Assembly (NCBI RefSeq): GCF_013394915.1
Contig: NZ_CP056771.1
Location: 310,001 to 374,000 of the forward strand
Direction of reading: 5' to 3'
Source: Buchnera aphidicola (Aphis gossypii)
GTDB lineage: Bacteria > Pseudomonadota > Gammaproteobacteria > Enterobacterales > Enterobacteriaceae
DNA: 64,000 nt
Under the pieces are notes generated by a model. It made no database searches and was not told the origin of the DNA. It worked only from the letters and a program-made list of their open reading frames with translations. How positions within the stretch are numbered: the stretch's first letter is position 1; every line of letters starts with the position of its first letter. The position numbers and the translations under genes are program-made. Positions 1-9,444 of this stretch are shown piece by piece.

Positions 1-453
1 CCCTAAAAATTCTAAAGTTCTTACCATAACATCTCCTATAATTGTAGATCTTAAATGTCCTATATGCATTTCTTTAGCAATGTTTGGTGAAGAATAATCT
101 ACTACTATAGTTTTTTTGGAAACAACATGCTTTATACCCAATCGAGATGAATTAAACAATTGTTCTAACTTCTCTGATAAAAAATTTTCATTAATAAAAA
201 TATTCATAAAACCTGGGTAAGAAAATATTATTTTTTTATATATATTCTTTTTGTGAATTAAAAAAACTATTTTTTCATATAAACTATATGGTTCAATATT
301 ATTTTTATGTGCTATTTTAATTAAGTTATCGACTTGATAATTTCCGAGCTCTGTTTTTTTTTTAGCAATAATTAATGGTTTATAATAATTTTTAAGACCG
401 ATTTTAATTAAAGCTTGTTCAATATCTTTTTTTATTGTATATTTTAAATTCAT
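1..453 (-). CDS. argS: Arginyl-tRNA synthetase, N-terminal part (runs off the window)
   Basis: Charges tRNA-Arg with arginine in the cytoplasm (class I aminoacyl-tRNA synthetase). The minus-strand frame opens with ATG at 453-451 and stays open to base 1, about 151 codons. The N-terminal ArgS-specific additional domain (roughly residues 1-110) is followed by the class I signature seen as SSPNIAKEMHIGHLRS, including the HIGH ATP-binding motif, near residues 122-137. The rest of the catalytic domain and the anticodon-binding domain lie outside the window. It is divergent from the 16S rRNA gene, an argS-rrs linkage known from Buchnera. Confidence 0.95.
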   Translation of the reverse strand, partial: MNLKYTIKKDIEQALIKIGLKNYYKPLIIAKKKTELGNYQVDNLIKIAHKNNIEPYSLYEKIVFLIHKKNIYKKIIFSYPGFMNIFINENFLSEKLEQLFNSSRLGIKHVVSKKTIVVDYSSPNIAKEMHIGHLRSTIIGDVMVRTLEFLG

Positions 454-710
454 TGGAAACCTTCATTTATTTAAAATTAATAATAATTTAAATAAATTTT
501 ATTAATTTAATATAAAATTATTTTAATTATTAAATTGTTAATAATACTAATTAACTTATTTTGCATTGTTAATACTTATATTATAATGAATTTTTTAATA
601 AAAATATTAATTTTTTAGATAAAAATTTATTTTTTAAAGTATGTAGTAAATTTTAAATAGTTTTTTATGTCTTTAAAAAAATTAAAGTTATAATTAATTT
701 CATTAAAAGG
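454..710. other. AT-rich divergent intergenic region upstream of argS and rrs
   Basis: This stretch between the argS start and the rrs promoter has no supportable ORF or RNA gene. It must carry the argS promoter on the minus strand, but base composition is so AT-rich that many sequences resemble a -10 hexamer and I cannot single one out. Confidence 0.6.
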
Positions 711-739
711 TTGACAAGATCTAAAAAAAAATGTAATCT
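711..739 (+). promoter_or_regulatory. Sigma-70 promoter of the 16S rRNA unit
   Basis: A perfect -35 hexamer TTGACA lies at 711-716. A -10-like hexamer TAATCT lies at 734-739, with an exact 17-bp spacer. It sits about 135 bp before the mature 16S 5' end, upstream of a boxA-like element and the RNase III stem, which is the ordering seen in enterobacterial rrn leaders. It is the best promoter-like match I noticed in the window. The start site, by inference, would be near 746-748. Confidence 0.8.
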
Positions 740-765
740 CTTATTTAAATCTTTAAAAGTAAAAC

Positions 766-777
766 CGCTCTTTAAAA
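766..777 (+). promoter_or_regulatory. boxA-like antitermination element in the rrs leader
   Basis: CGCTCTTTAAAA closely matches the enterobacterial rrn boxA core (TGCTCTTTAACA), which binds NusB/NusE to form the rRNA antitermination complex. Its place between promoter and processing stem is as expected. SuhB, part of that complex in E. coli, is encoded at 35050-35841. Confidence 0.7.
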
Positions 778-780
778 AAA

Positions 781-803
781 TATTAGATAATCTGTGTGGG
801 CAC
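781..803 (+). repeat. 5' arm of the pre-16S RNase III processing stem
   Basis: These 23 bases are the reverse complement of 2444-2466 apart from one position (G in the 5' arm opposite A in the 3' arm). The pair would close a long stem around the whole 16S gene, as in enterobacterial pre-16S RNA cleaved by RNase III; rnc is at 9441-10121. Confidence 0.85.
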
Positions 804-873
804 AAAAAATTAAGTACAAATAAAATTTGTTTTAGTTTAAAATCTCTTAAATTTATTTAAGAGATAGCTTTAA

Positions 874-2421
<1,548 letters not shown>

Positions 2422-2443
2422 AAAAAATATACTTTTTTTTTCG

Positions 2444-2466
2444 GTGCCCACACAAATTATCTAATA
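2444..2466 (+). repeat. 3' arm of the pre-16S RNase III processing stem
   Basis: Pairs with 781-803 (22 of 23 positions) to close a stem around the 16S rRNA. It lies 22 bases after the mature 3' end and 14 bases before tRNA-Ile. Confidence 0.85.
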
Positions 2467-2480
2467 AAAATTTCTTAGAA

Positions 2481-2557
2481 AGGCTTGTAGCTCAGATGGT
2501 AAGAGCGCACCCCTGATAAGGGTGAGGTCGGTGGTTCAACTCCACTCAGGCCTACCA
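2481..2557 (+). tRNA. tRNA-Ile (GAU)
   Basis: A 77-nt cloverleaf. The acceptor AGGCTTG pairs with CAGGCCT, allowing one G-U pair, and the 3' CCA is encoded at 2555-2557. The anticodon loop CTGATAA gives GAU. The T-loop GGTTCAACTCC is standard. This is the first spacer tRNA of an enterobacterial-type rrn operon, retained although the 23S gene is gone from this site. Confidence 0.97.
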
Positions 2558-2604
2558 TAAAACAAGCTAAATATAGACCATATAAAAAAATCATAATAAT
2601 ATAT

Positions 2605-2677
2605 GGGGCTATAGCTCAGCTGGGAGAGCGCCTGCCTTGCACGCAGGAGGTCAGCGGTTCAATCCCGCTTAGCTCCA
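2605..2677 (+). tRNA. tRNA-Ala (UGC)
   Basis: A 73-nt cloverleaf closely matching E. coli tRNA-Ala(UGC). The acceptor GGGGCTA pairs with TAGCTCC, the anticodon loop is CTTGCAC (UGC), and the T-loop is GGTTCAATCCC. The bases after the discriminator A are AAA, so CCA is not encoded and must be added post-transcriptionally. Its last 19 bases overlap, antisense, the end of gloB (stop at 2661-2659). Confidence 0.97.
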
Positions 2678-3426
2678 AAAATATCTTTAATTTTTCTTAA
2701 ATAACAAAAAACTTCAAAAGAATCTTTATATTTTTTAAACCCCATAGACTTTTTTAAAAAAAACTCATTTGTTCTTAAAAATATATTAATTTTTTTTTCT
2801 TTATTAAGAAGAAACGGGAAAATATTTTTTTTTAAAAATATTTTTTTATGAATTTTTTTATAATAGTCTTTAATATTTTTGTCTTTAGGTAAAAAATGCA
2901 TAGAGAAAATTAAATTAGATAAAGTATATTCATGAGAACAGCATAAAACAGTATTATTTGGAAATAATTTAATTAATTGAATAGAATTGTACATTTTTGC
3001 ATAATTATTTTCAAAAACTTTTCCACAACCAGCTGAAAAAAGAGTATCTCCGCAAAATAAATATGGTTTTAAATAGTAGGCAACATGACCTAATGTATGA
3101 CCTGGAGTAAAAATAATATCGATATTATTTTCTAATAGACGTATTTTATCCCCCCCTTTAATGATTTGATGAACATGAGAATTTTTCGTTTCTTCAGGAC
3201 CAAAAACAATAATCTTAGGGTATTTTTTTAAAATATTTTCTACTCCACCCGTATGATCTATATGATTATGAGTCAATAAAATAGCTTTAGGATTCCATTT
3301 TTTTTTAATAATTTCTTTAATTACAATATTTGATACACCTGGATCCACGATGATACAAGAATTATTTTTATCATATAAAATCCAAATATAATTATCTTTT
3401 AATGCAATTATGTTTGTTAAAATCAT
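2659..3426 (-). CDS. gloB: Hydroxyacylglutathione hydrolase (glyoxalase II)
   Basis: Hydrolyses S-lactoylglutathione to lactate and glutathione, the second step of methylglyoxal detoxification. It is a metallo-beta-lactamase-fold enzyme. The binuclear metal motif THNHIDH is at residues 52-58, GHTLGH is near 109, the GDTLF aspartate follows, and a late SHEY histidine is present. At 255 residues it is close to the E. coli length (251). The extra C-terminal residues GAKRD come from reading into the antisense of tRNA-Ala, where a TGA in the T-loop complement ends the ORF. Its ATG overlaps the rnhA stop by 4 bases (ATGA), suggesting translational coupling after rnhA. Confidence 0.95.
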   Translation of the reverse strand: MILTNIIALKDNYIWILYDKNNSCIIVDPGVSNIVIKEIIKKKWNPKAILLTHNHIDHTGGVENILKKYPKIIVFGPEETKNSHVHQIIKGGDKIRLLENNIDIIFTPGHTLGHVAYYLKPYLFCGDTLFSAGCGKVFENNYAKMYNSIQLIKLFPNNTVLCCSHEYTLSNLIFSMHFLPKDKNIKDYYKKIHKKIFLKKNIFPFLLNKEKKINIFLRTNEFFLKKSMGFKKYKDSFEVFCYLRKIKDIFGAKRD

Positions 3427-3914
3427 AATTTTTCCTGCAATTTTTTATAAAAAACTATTTCATAAAATTTATCTTGAATACATGGATGGTTTGCAGATTG
3501 ACGTGCAATTTTGTCACATAGTTCATTTTCTATATGCCCGCTATGTCCTTTTATCCAAAACCATGTAATACAATGTTTTTTTAGTAAATCGTTAATGCGT
3601 AACCATAAATCTATGTTTTTTATTAATTTTTTATTATTTTTTTCCCATTTTTGTTGCTTCCATTTGTTCATCCATTTAGTTACTCCATTCTGGACATATC
3701 GACTATCTGTAAAAATTTCAACTGTACAAGACTGTTTTAAAAATTCTAACCCAGATATTACACCCATAAGTTCCATTCTATTATTAGTAGTCAAAAAAAA
3801 ACCTGAAGTTAGTATTTTTTCTGTTTTTTTATAACGTAATATAGTTCCGTATCCACCTGCTCCTGGATTTCCTAAGCAAGAACCATCTGTAAATATTTTT
3901 ACTAATTTTAACAT
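3423..3914 (-). CDS. rnhA: Ribonuclease HI
   Basis: Cleaves RNA in RNA-DNA hybrids (R-loops, Okazaki primers). Catalytic residues sit at the same numbers as in E. coli: D10 (in FTDGSCLGNPG), E48 (NRMEL), D70 (FTDSRYV) and D134 (ELCDKIA), with H124 in IKGHSGH. Length 163 residues against 155 in E. coli. It is divergent from dnaQ across 36 bp, the ancestral enterobacterial arrangement, and is followed by gloB with a 4-base overlap. Confidence 0.97.
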   Translation of the reverse strand: MLKLVKIFTDGSCLGNPGAGGYGTILRYKKTEKILTSGFFLTTNNRMELMGVISGLEFLKQSCTVEIFTDSRYVQNGVTKWMNKWKQQKWEKNNKKLIKNIDLWLRINDLLKKHCITWFWIKGHSGHIENELCDKIARQSANHPCIQDKFYEIVFYKKLQEKL

Positions 3915-3950
3915 TATATTAAATATTCCGAAAAGATTAATTAATTAAAA

Positions 3951-4673
3951 ATGAAACATAACAAAAACGAAAGAATAATTGTATTAGACACTGAAACTAC
4001 TGGTATTAGTAACTTTGGAAAACCTTTTATTAATCATAGAATTATTGAAATTGGAGCTATTGAAATTATTAATCGTCGTTTTACAGGAAATAATTTTCAT
4101 GTCTATATTCAACCTAATAGATCAATTGATCCAGAAGCTATAAAAGTTCATGGTATTACTAATGATTTTTTATTAGATAAACCATCATTTAAATACATAG
4201 CTAAAAAATTTTTTAAATATATTCAAAATACGCAACTAGTGATTCATAATGCATCTTTTGATATAGGATTTATCAATCAGGAATTCTCTTTATTAAAAAA
4301 TAAAACAATAGATATATCAAAATTTTGCTCTATTATTGATACTTTAAAAATTGCAAGGAAATTATTCCCTGGAAAAAAAAATACATTAGATGCTCTTTGT
4401 AATCGATATAAAATCAAAAATTCTCATAGAGTTTTACATGGTGCTCTTTTAGATTCTTTTTTATTAGGGAAATTATATCTTTTAATGAGTGGTGGTCAAG
4501 AATCTATGTCATTTTATAACGATATTGAATATGAAAATAATTCTCAATCTTTCAATAAATTGACAATCAATAAAAAAAAATCTTTAAAGATATTAAAAGC
4601 AAATACAGAAGAATTAAAACTTCATAGAAAATATATAAATTATATGAAAGATATAAAAAAAAATAATTTTTAA
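3951..4673 (+). CDS. dnaQ: DNA polymerase III epsilon subunit (3'-5' proofreading exonuclease)
   Basis: Proofreading subunit of the replicative polymerase. The DEDDh exonuclease motifs are complete: ExoI LDTETTG (D13, E15), ExoII VIHNASFDIGF (D104) and ExoIII HGALLDS (H163, D168). At 240 residues it is close to the E. coli length (243), so the C-terminal tail that binds the alpha subunit is retained in length though divergent. It is followed by tRNA-Asp, preserving the E. coli dnaQ-aspV order. Confidence 0.97.
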   Translation: MKHNKNERIIVLDTETTGISNFGKPFINHRIIEIGAIEIINRRFTGNNFHVYIQPNRSIDPEAIKVHGITNDFLLDKPSFKYIAKKFFKYIQNTQLVIHNASFDIGFINQEFSLLKNKTIDISKFCSIIDTLKIARKLFPGKKNTLDALCNRYKIKNSHRVLHGALLDSFLLGKLYLLMSGGQESMSFYNDIEYENNSQSFNKLTINKKKSLKILKANTEELKLHRKYINYMKDIKKNNF

Positions 4674-4748
4674 AAATTAAATATTAATAACTATAAAAAG
4701 ATCATTGACTGATTTTTTTAAAATATGTACAATAATAAAATTATAAAA

Positions 4749-4822
4749 GGTGCGGTAGTTCAGTTGGTTAGAATACTGGCCTGTCACGCCGGGGGTCGCG
4801 GGTTCGAATCCCGTCCGCACCG
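4749..4822 (+). tRNA. tRNA-Asp (GUC)
   Basis: A 74-nt cloverleaf without encoded CCA. The acceptor GGTGCGG pairs with CCGCACC, with discriminator G. The anticodon loop CTGTCAC gives GUC, and the T-loop GGTTCGAATCC is standard. G34 makes it a queuosine-type tRNA, relevant to queF at 52491-53282. Confidence 0.97.
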
Positions 4823-4859
4823 AAAAAAATTTTTATCTTTTTTAATATAAGTTAAAATA

Positions 4860-5438
4860 ATGTATAAAAAAATTATTTATTCTGAATTAAATATTTCATT
4901 AAATGTATTAAAAGATTTTTTAGAAAATAAAAATCAAATAAAAAATATTGAAAACTCTGCAATTTTAATTTCAGAAGCATTTAAAAATAAAAAAAAAGTG
5001 ATTTCCTGTGGAAACGGAGGTTCTCATTGTGATTCTATTCATTTTGCAGAAGAACTTACTGGAATTTACAGAGAAAAAAGATCAGGATATCCAGCGATTT
5101 CAATTTCTGATACTGGTCATATTTCCGCAATAGGAAATGATTTTGGATATGATTATATTTTTTCACGTTATATAGAAAGTATAGGAAATTCTAGTGATAT
5201 ACTACTAGCTATTTCCACATCAGGTAATTCCAATAACATCATTAATGCAATAAAATCAGCACGTAAAAAAAACATGAAGGTAATCTCTCTAACAGGAAAT
5301 GATGGGGGGAGAATAAAAGAATTATCAGATATAGAAATTTGCGTGCCATATTATGGTTATTCAGATCGAATACAAGAAATGCATATTAAAATTATCCATA
5401 TATTAATATTAATTATTGAAAAAGAAATGATAAAATAA
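4860..5438 (+). CDS. gmhA: Sedoheptulose-7-phosphate isomerase
   Basis: First committed enzyme of ADP-heptose synthesis for the lipopolysaccharide inner core. It converts sedoheptulose 7-phosphate to D-glycero-D-manno-heptose 7-phosphate. This is a single SIS-domain protein with [18 protein letters not shown] near residues 53-70, and the second phosphate-binding segment [10 protein letters not shown] is clear. It has 192 residues, as in E. coli. No other heptose or LPS core gene is in the window. Confidence 0.93.
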   Translation: MYKKIIYSELNISLNVLKDFLENKNQIKNIENSAILISEAFKNKKKVISCGNGGSHCDSIHFAEELTGIYREKRSGYPAISISDTGHISAIGNDFGYDYIFSRYIESIGNSSDILLAISTSGNSNNIINAIKSARKKNMKVISLTGNDGGRIKELSDIEICVPYYGYSDRIQEMHIKIIHILILIIEKEMIK

Positions 5439-5541
5439 ATAATTAGTAAATGATTTTATTTCAATAGTTTAAAATCCTAAAATAACACACATTATTTCCA
5501 CTTTTCTAATAAATACTATTTTATAGTTTTGGAATTTTTTT

Positions 5542-6030
5542 ATGAGTGAGAAATATATTGTCACTTGGGATATGCTTCAGATTTATACTAGAAAATTAGC
5601 TAGTCGATTAATTAAAATAAATTCATGGAATAGAATTATTGCTGTTAGTAGAGGCGGTTTAGTGCCTGCTTCTTTATTAGCAAGAGAATTAAGCATTCGA
5701 TATGTTGATACAATATGTATTGCAAGTTACAATGACAATTGTTTACAAAAAAATAGAAAAATTATAAAAACAACAAAAATTAATAATGAAAAAGTTAATA
5801 ATGAGAAAGTTATTGTAGTAGATGATCTTGTTGATACAGGTGGAACTGCAAATATTATTAGAAATTTATATCCAAAAGCATATTTTGTAACCATATTTGC
5901 AAAACCTATGGGTAAATTATTAGTAGATAATTATATCATAGATGTCGGTCAAAATATTTGGATTGAACAACCTTGGGATATGTCAATATCTTATATCCCT
6001 CCTCTTATTAAAAAAAATAAAACATTTTGA
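5542..6030 (+). CDS. gpt: Xanthine-guanine phosphoribosyltransferase
   Basis: Salvages guanine and xanthine with PRPP to give GMP and XMP. It opens almost identically to E. coli Gpt ([14 protein letters not shown]). The PRPP-binding motif is [14 protein letters not shown] near residues 90-103, and EQPWDM near the C-terminus is typical. It has 162 residues against 152; part of the excess is a 15-base tandem duplication ([10 protein letters not shown] region, about 5783-5812) just before the PRPP loop, and the rest is a lysine-rich C-terminal tail. Confidence 0.95.
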   Translation: MSEKYIVTWDMLQIYTRKLASRLIKINSWNRIIAVSRGGLVPASLLARELSIRYVDTICIASYNDNCLQKNRKIIKTTKINNEKVNNEKVIVVDDLVDTGGTANIIRNLYPKAYFVTIFAKPMGKLLVDNYIIDVGQNIWIEQPWDMSISYIPPLIKKNKTF

Positions 6031-6116
6031 CTTTACTTTTTTTATGTAATTTGTAGTAAGTTTTACAAAGATAAATGTTTAGTGCATTTCTAAAAATATA
6101 TGAAAAGGATCTATTC

Positions 6117-6683
6117 ATGAAAAATGAAGAAAAAATAAATAACCGAACAATAGGCGATATTAAAAAAAAAGAAACTATCCATTTAAGTGATAAAGATAGT
6201 TTAATTAACACTTTAAAAAGTGAATTAAACACATCTGAAGAAAAAATAAAAGAAATAATTTCACAACAGAATAAAGAAATCTTCAAGATAACAAATCGAT
6301 TAATGAGTGAAATTGAAAAATGTCAAAAATTTTCTTTGGAAAATTTAATTACTGAATTTCTTTCGATTGTAGATAACATTGAGCGTGCTGCTGTTTTAAT
6401 AAAGCAAGAAAAAGAAAATATATACGCTGAAATTTTAAAAAATATTGAAAATGTTCTTTGTTTGATAAAAAATATTTTTATTCAATTTAAAGTATCTAAA
6501 ATATGTGATGTTGAAGCGAAGTTTGATCCTAATGTTCATCAAGCTATATCTATACGATATGATAATAAAATTAAATCTAATAAAGTACTTGAAGTTATGC
6601 AGTCTGGTTACATCATGCATCATACTCGTTTGTTACGTCCAGCAATGGTTGTAGTATCGAAAAACAAAGCTAATAGTTGTTAA
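6117..6683 (+). CDS. grpE: Nucleotide exchange factor GrpE
   Basis: Exchange factor that releases ADP from DnaK. It has an N-terminal coiled coil rich in Lys/Glu (residues about 25-85), then the compact C-terminal beta domain ending in VLEVMQSGYIMHHTRLLRPAMVVVSK, the most conserved GrpE segment. The frame is open from 6075, but ATG 6117 is preferred: it has an AGGAT ribosome-binding site 8-14 bases upstream and gives 188 residues, near the usual 197. I saw no clear sigma-32 promoter. Buchnera can carry two grpE genes; which one this is cannot be decided from the window. Confidence 0.93.
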   Translation: MKNEEKINNRTIGDIKKKETIHLSDKDSLINTLKSELNTSEEKIKEIISQQNKEIFKITNRLMSEIEKCQKFSLENLITEFLSIVDNIERAAVLIKQEKENIYAEILKNIENVLCLIKNIFIQFKVSKICDVEAKFDPNVHQAISIRYDNKIKSNKVLEVMQSGYIMHHTRLLRPAMVVVSKNKANSC

Positions 6684-6716
6684 AAAAATAATAGAATTAA
6701 AATATTATTTTTTTAA
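6680..6716. terminator. Bidirectional hairpin terminator between grpE and ratB
   Basis: A perfect inverted repeat of about 14 bp has arms near 6680-6693 and 6703-6716 and a 9-base loop. It sits exactly between the ends of two convergent genes. The arms are A-rich and T-rich, so either strand ends in a U-rich tract, as a bidirectional intrinsic terminator would. Confidence 0.6.
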
Positions 6717-6743
6717 ATTAGATTAATATTGAAGATTAATTTT

Positions 6744-7052
6744 TTATTTAATATTTTTAAGTTTTAAATTTTTTTTTATAACATAATACCTATTCCTTCT
6801 TCTTTCTTTAGGGTCTATTATTAAATTTCTATAAATTTCAATTCGATCACCATTTTTTATTTTTTTATTTAAATGAACTAATTTATTATAAATACCCACA
6901 TTATTTTTATAAAATTGTATACCTTGGAACATACTCAGTATATTTGAAGCTAATATAGCATCTTTTACAGTTGAGTTAGATTTTATATAAATTTTTTTAA
7001 TATATTGTATCTCTGATAACGCATAGATAATTGTTACTTGAATCGTATTCAT
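6744..7052 (-). CDS. ratB: RnfH/RatB-family ubiquitin-like small protein
   Basis: A 102-residue member of the RnfH family (E. coli YfjF/RatB). Family-typical segments are present: an N-terminal beta strand VTIIYALSEIQY, the middle segment NVGIYNKLVHL, and GDRIEIYRNLIIDPKERRR near residues 68-86. The biochemical role is not settled in this family; it has a beta-grasp fold and lies next to ratA/smpB in enterobacteria. Here it is convergent with grpE and divergent from smpB, with ratA missing. Confidence 0.88.
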   Translation of the reverse strand: MNTIQVTIIYALSEIQYIKKIYIKSNSTVKDAILASNILSMFQGIQFYKNNVGIYNKLVHLNKKIKNGDRIEIYRNLIIDPKERRRNRYYVIKKNLKLKNIK

Positions 7053-7164
7053 AAAAATTTAAGTTTTACATTATTCATAAAAATTGACTAACATAATTTT
7101 TTCAAAAAATCAATCTATATTACTTAAAACATTTAAATTAATTTGTTTTGGATCATATCCAACT

Positions 7165-7653
7165 ATGTTAAATAAAAAAAAATATAATTTAAAATCACCT
7201 ATTTTTTGTATAAATAAAAAAGCTCATTATCACTACTTTATAGAAGAAGTTTTTCAATCAGGTTTAGTTTTAAAGGGATGGGAAATTAAATCAATTAGAT
7301 CAGGTAAAATAAATATCTCTGAAAGTTATGTTAACAAATTTTCACATGAAATATATTTGTGTAATTCTATTATTCAACCCTTAAAGACGGCTTCAAATAA
7401 TTTTGTTTTCGACTCTACAAGGAAAAGAAAATTACTTTTACATAAAAATGAAATCAGTTATTTATCAATAAAAATTAATGAAATAGGTTATACTTTAATT
7501 CCACTTTCTTTATCTTGGAAAAAGTCTTGGTGTAAATTAAATTTTGGATTAGCTAGAGGAAAAAATAAAATAGATAAAAGAGAAGAAGATAAGAAAAACT
7601 CATGGAAAAAAGATAAATTAAGAATACTTAAAAAAACTAAAATTATGTGTTGA
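7165..7653 (+). CDS. smpB: SsrA-binding protein SmpB (trans-translation)
   Basis: Binds tmRNA and brings it to stalled ribosomes. The conserved run [13 protein letters not shown] near residues 18-30, [23 protein letters not shown], and the basic C-terminal tail ([15 protein letters not shown]) match SmpB. The frame is open from 7084 (a TTG), but homology with E. coli SmpB begins only after ATG 7165, giving 162 residues (E. coli 160). tmRNA itself is not in the window. tadA follows after 10 bases. Confidence 0.95.
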   Translation: MLNKKKYNLKSPIFCINKKAHYHYFIEEVFQSGLVLKGWEIKSIRSGKINISESYVNKFSHEIYLCNSIIQPLKTASNNFVFDSTRKRKLLLHKNEISYLSIKINEIGYTLIPLSLSWKKSWCKLNFGLARGKNKIDKREEDKKNSWKKDKLRILKKTKIMC

Positions 7654-7663
7654 AAAATTTTTT

Positions 7664-8119
7664 ATGAAATCTAAAAAAGATGAATATTGGATGAAAATTG
7701 CTTTAAAACACGCATACTACGCTGAAAAGCAAGGAGAAATACCTATAGGTGCAATATTAGTTTTTAAAGAAAAAATTATTGGACAAGGATGGAATAGATC
7801 AATTATTCAAAATGACCCAACAGCTCATGCTGAAATTATAGCTTTACGTCAAGCTGGGAAAATAGTAAAAAATTATAGATTAAAAAATACTACATTGTAT
7901 GTTACATTGCAACCGTGTATCATGTGTTTCGGAGCTATTATACACAGTCGCATTGAAAGATTAGTTTTCGGAGCTAGTTATAAAACAGATAAAAAGTGCC
8001 CTTTTAAAGACGTTTTTTTAGAACTACAAAAGCAATATAAATTAAAAGTAAAAAAGAATATTATGGAATTTCAATGCACTCAAATATTAATAAATTTTTT
8101 TAAGAAAAAAAGAAAGTAA
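7664..8119 (+). CDS. tadA: tRNA-specific adenosine deaminase
   Basis: Converts A34 to inosine in the wobble position of tRNA-Arg(ACG), so one tRNA can read several codons. The zinc deaminase motifs are HAE (H55, E57, the proton-shuttle glutamate) and PCIMC (C85, C88). At 151 residues it is slightly shorter than the E. coli protein (167). It follows smpB closely and converges on acpS. Confidence 0.95.
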   Translation: MKSKKDEYWMKIALKHAYYAEKQGEIPIGAILVFKEKIIGQGWNRSIIQNDPTAHAEIIALRQAGKIVKNYRLKNTTLYVTLQPCIMCFGAIIHSRIERLVFGASYKTDKKCPFKDVFLELQKQYKLKVKKNIMEFQCTQILINFFKKKRK

Positions 8120-8132
8120 TTTTTTTAATTAA

Positions 8133-8513
8133 TTAATTTTCTAAAATTACTATAGCATGCGCATAGGATTTTTGATCAGATATACTAACATGTGCAAATT
8201 TACATTTTTTTTCTTTAAATTTTTTTAGAGCATTTTTTAAAAAACGAAAATTTGGTTTTCCTAAAGAGTTATGATATATCTCTATTTGATTAAAATTTAT
8301 TCCATTATTTATACCTGTTCCTAACGCTTTAGCGGCTGCCTCTTTAGCTACAAATTTTTTCGCAATGAAATTAATTTTATTTAGAGATCTTTTATATTCT
8401 TCCCATTCTTTTATAGATAAAATCTTTTTAGCTAATTTATTTCCAAATCGAAAAAAATTTTTTTTAATACGATCAATTTCTATAATATCAGTTCCTATAC
8501 CTATAATAGACAT
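8133..8513 (-). CDS. acpS: Holo-[acyl-carrier-protein] synthase
   Basis: Transfers phosphopantetheine from CoA to apo-ACP. The family motifs are present: GIGTDIIEIDRI at residues 5-16 with the Mg-binding aspartate, and FVAKEAAAKALGTG near residues 54-67 with the second metal ligand glutamate. It has 126 residues, as in E. coli. It is the last gene of the lepA-lepB-rnc-era-acpS series; E. coli has recO and pdxJ between era and acpS, which are absent here and replaced by a short gap holding a long hairpin. Confidence 0.95.
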   Translation of the reverse strand: MSIIGIGTDIIEIDRIKKNFFRFGNKLAKKILSIKEWEEYKRSLNKINFIAKKFVAKEAAAKALGTGINNGINFNQIEIYHNSLGKPNFRFLKNALKKFKEKKCKFAHVSISDQKSYAHAIVILEN

Positions 8514-8556
8514 TAATTTGATTCCTTTTAATATTTTATCGGAAAATATAATTTTA

Positions 8557-8605
8557 TTTTTAAAATTAGTTAAAATATTTTAAGTATTTTAACTAATTTT
8601 AAAAA
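8557..8605. repeat. Perfect 21-bp inverted repeat (hairpin) between era and acpS
   Basis: Arms 8557-8577 and 8585-8605 are perfect reverse complements around a 7-base loop. On the minus strand the element follows the era stop and precedes acpS. It could be an intrinsic terminator for era or an RNA-stabilising stem; a clean U-run is not present, so its role is inferred only from position. Confidence 0.6.
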
Positions 8606-8616
8606 ATTAAGTTGTT

Positions 8617-9444
8617 TTAACGTTTTTTAATTTTTTCTCTTATCCATATACGTAGATATACTTTTTTATTGTTTTCTTTCTCTAGATAATATCTAGATAA
8701 TATACTAATTTTTTTAATCATTTCGCCTTGAGTACCGATAACAATTTTTTTTTGTCTTTTATTTTCTACATAAATAATCCCATTAATATGCATTTGTTCA
8801 ATATTATATTTGACTGATTCAATTTTTATTTTCAATATTGATGGTAATTCATCTCTCAAAAAAAGTATTAATTGTTTTCGAATAATCTCAGATATAGAGA
8901 ATTCGATAGAATTCATAGTAATACAATTTTTTGGGAAAATGTGTTTATTTTTTGGCAAATACTGTTTTACAACTTTTTCTAATGCAATAATATTTTGTTT
9001 TTCTTTTGCTGAAATTGGAATAATTTCTGTTGAATTAGTTTTTTTTGAAAGTATATCAATATAAGATAAAACATAATTTTTATTTAATAATTGATCTATT
9101 TTATTAATCACATATATTATTGGAATATTTATTTTTTTTATTTTATTATAAATAATTTCATCTTCTTTTTTCCATATATTTCGATCTACAATAAATATAA
9201 TTAAATTTATATTTTTCATTATTTTTAAATTTCTTATATTGTGAAAATATACTCCAGGCGTATCTATATAAATAGATTGATAATTTTCACTATTTTTAAT
9301 TCCAACGATATTACTTTGGGTTGTATTTTTCCTCTTTGATGTAATAGAAATATGTTTTCCGACTATTTCATTAATTAAAGTAGACTTTCCAACATTAGGT
9401 CTTCCAATAATAGTTATATATCCACAATACTCTGTTTTTTTCAC
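8617..9444 (-). CDS. era: GTPase Era
   Basis: Ras-like GTPase that binds the 3' end of 16S rRNA during 30S assembly. G1 is [10 protein letters not shown] (residues 13-22), G3 is DTPGV and G4 is NKID. The C-terminal KH domain carries [13 protein letters not shown] near residues 235-247. It has 275 residues against 301 in E. coli; part of the loss is about 8 residues in the switch II region after DTPG. It overlaps the rnc stop by 4 bases, as in the E. coli rnc-era operon. Confidence 0.96.
   Translation of the reverse strand: MKKTEYCGYITIIGRPNVGKSTLINEIVGKHISITSKRKNTTQSNIVGIKNSENYQSIYIDTPGVYFHNIRNLKIMKNINLIIFIVDRNIWKKEDEIIYNKIKKINIPIIYVINKIDQLLNKNYVLSYIDILSKKTNSTEIIPISAKEKQNIIALEKVVKQYLPKNKHIFPKNCITMNSIEFSISEIIRKQLILFLRDELPSILKIKIESVKYNIEQMHINGIIYVENKRQKKIVIGTQGEMIKKISILSRYYLEKENNKKVYLRIWIREKIKKR

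Noticed and set aside
7084-7164. Upstream extension of smpB to a TTG start
   Set aside because: SmpB homology begins after ATG 7165; the extra 27 residues match nothing I recognise.
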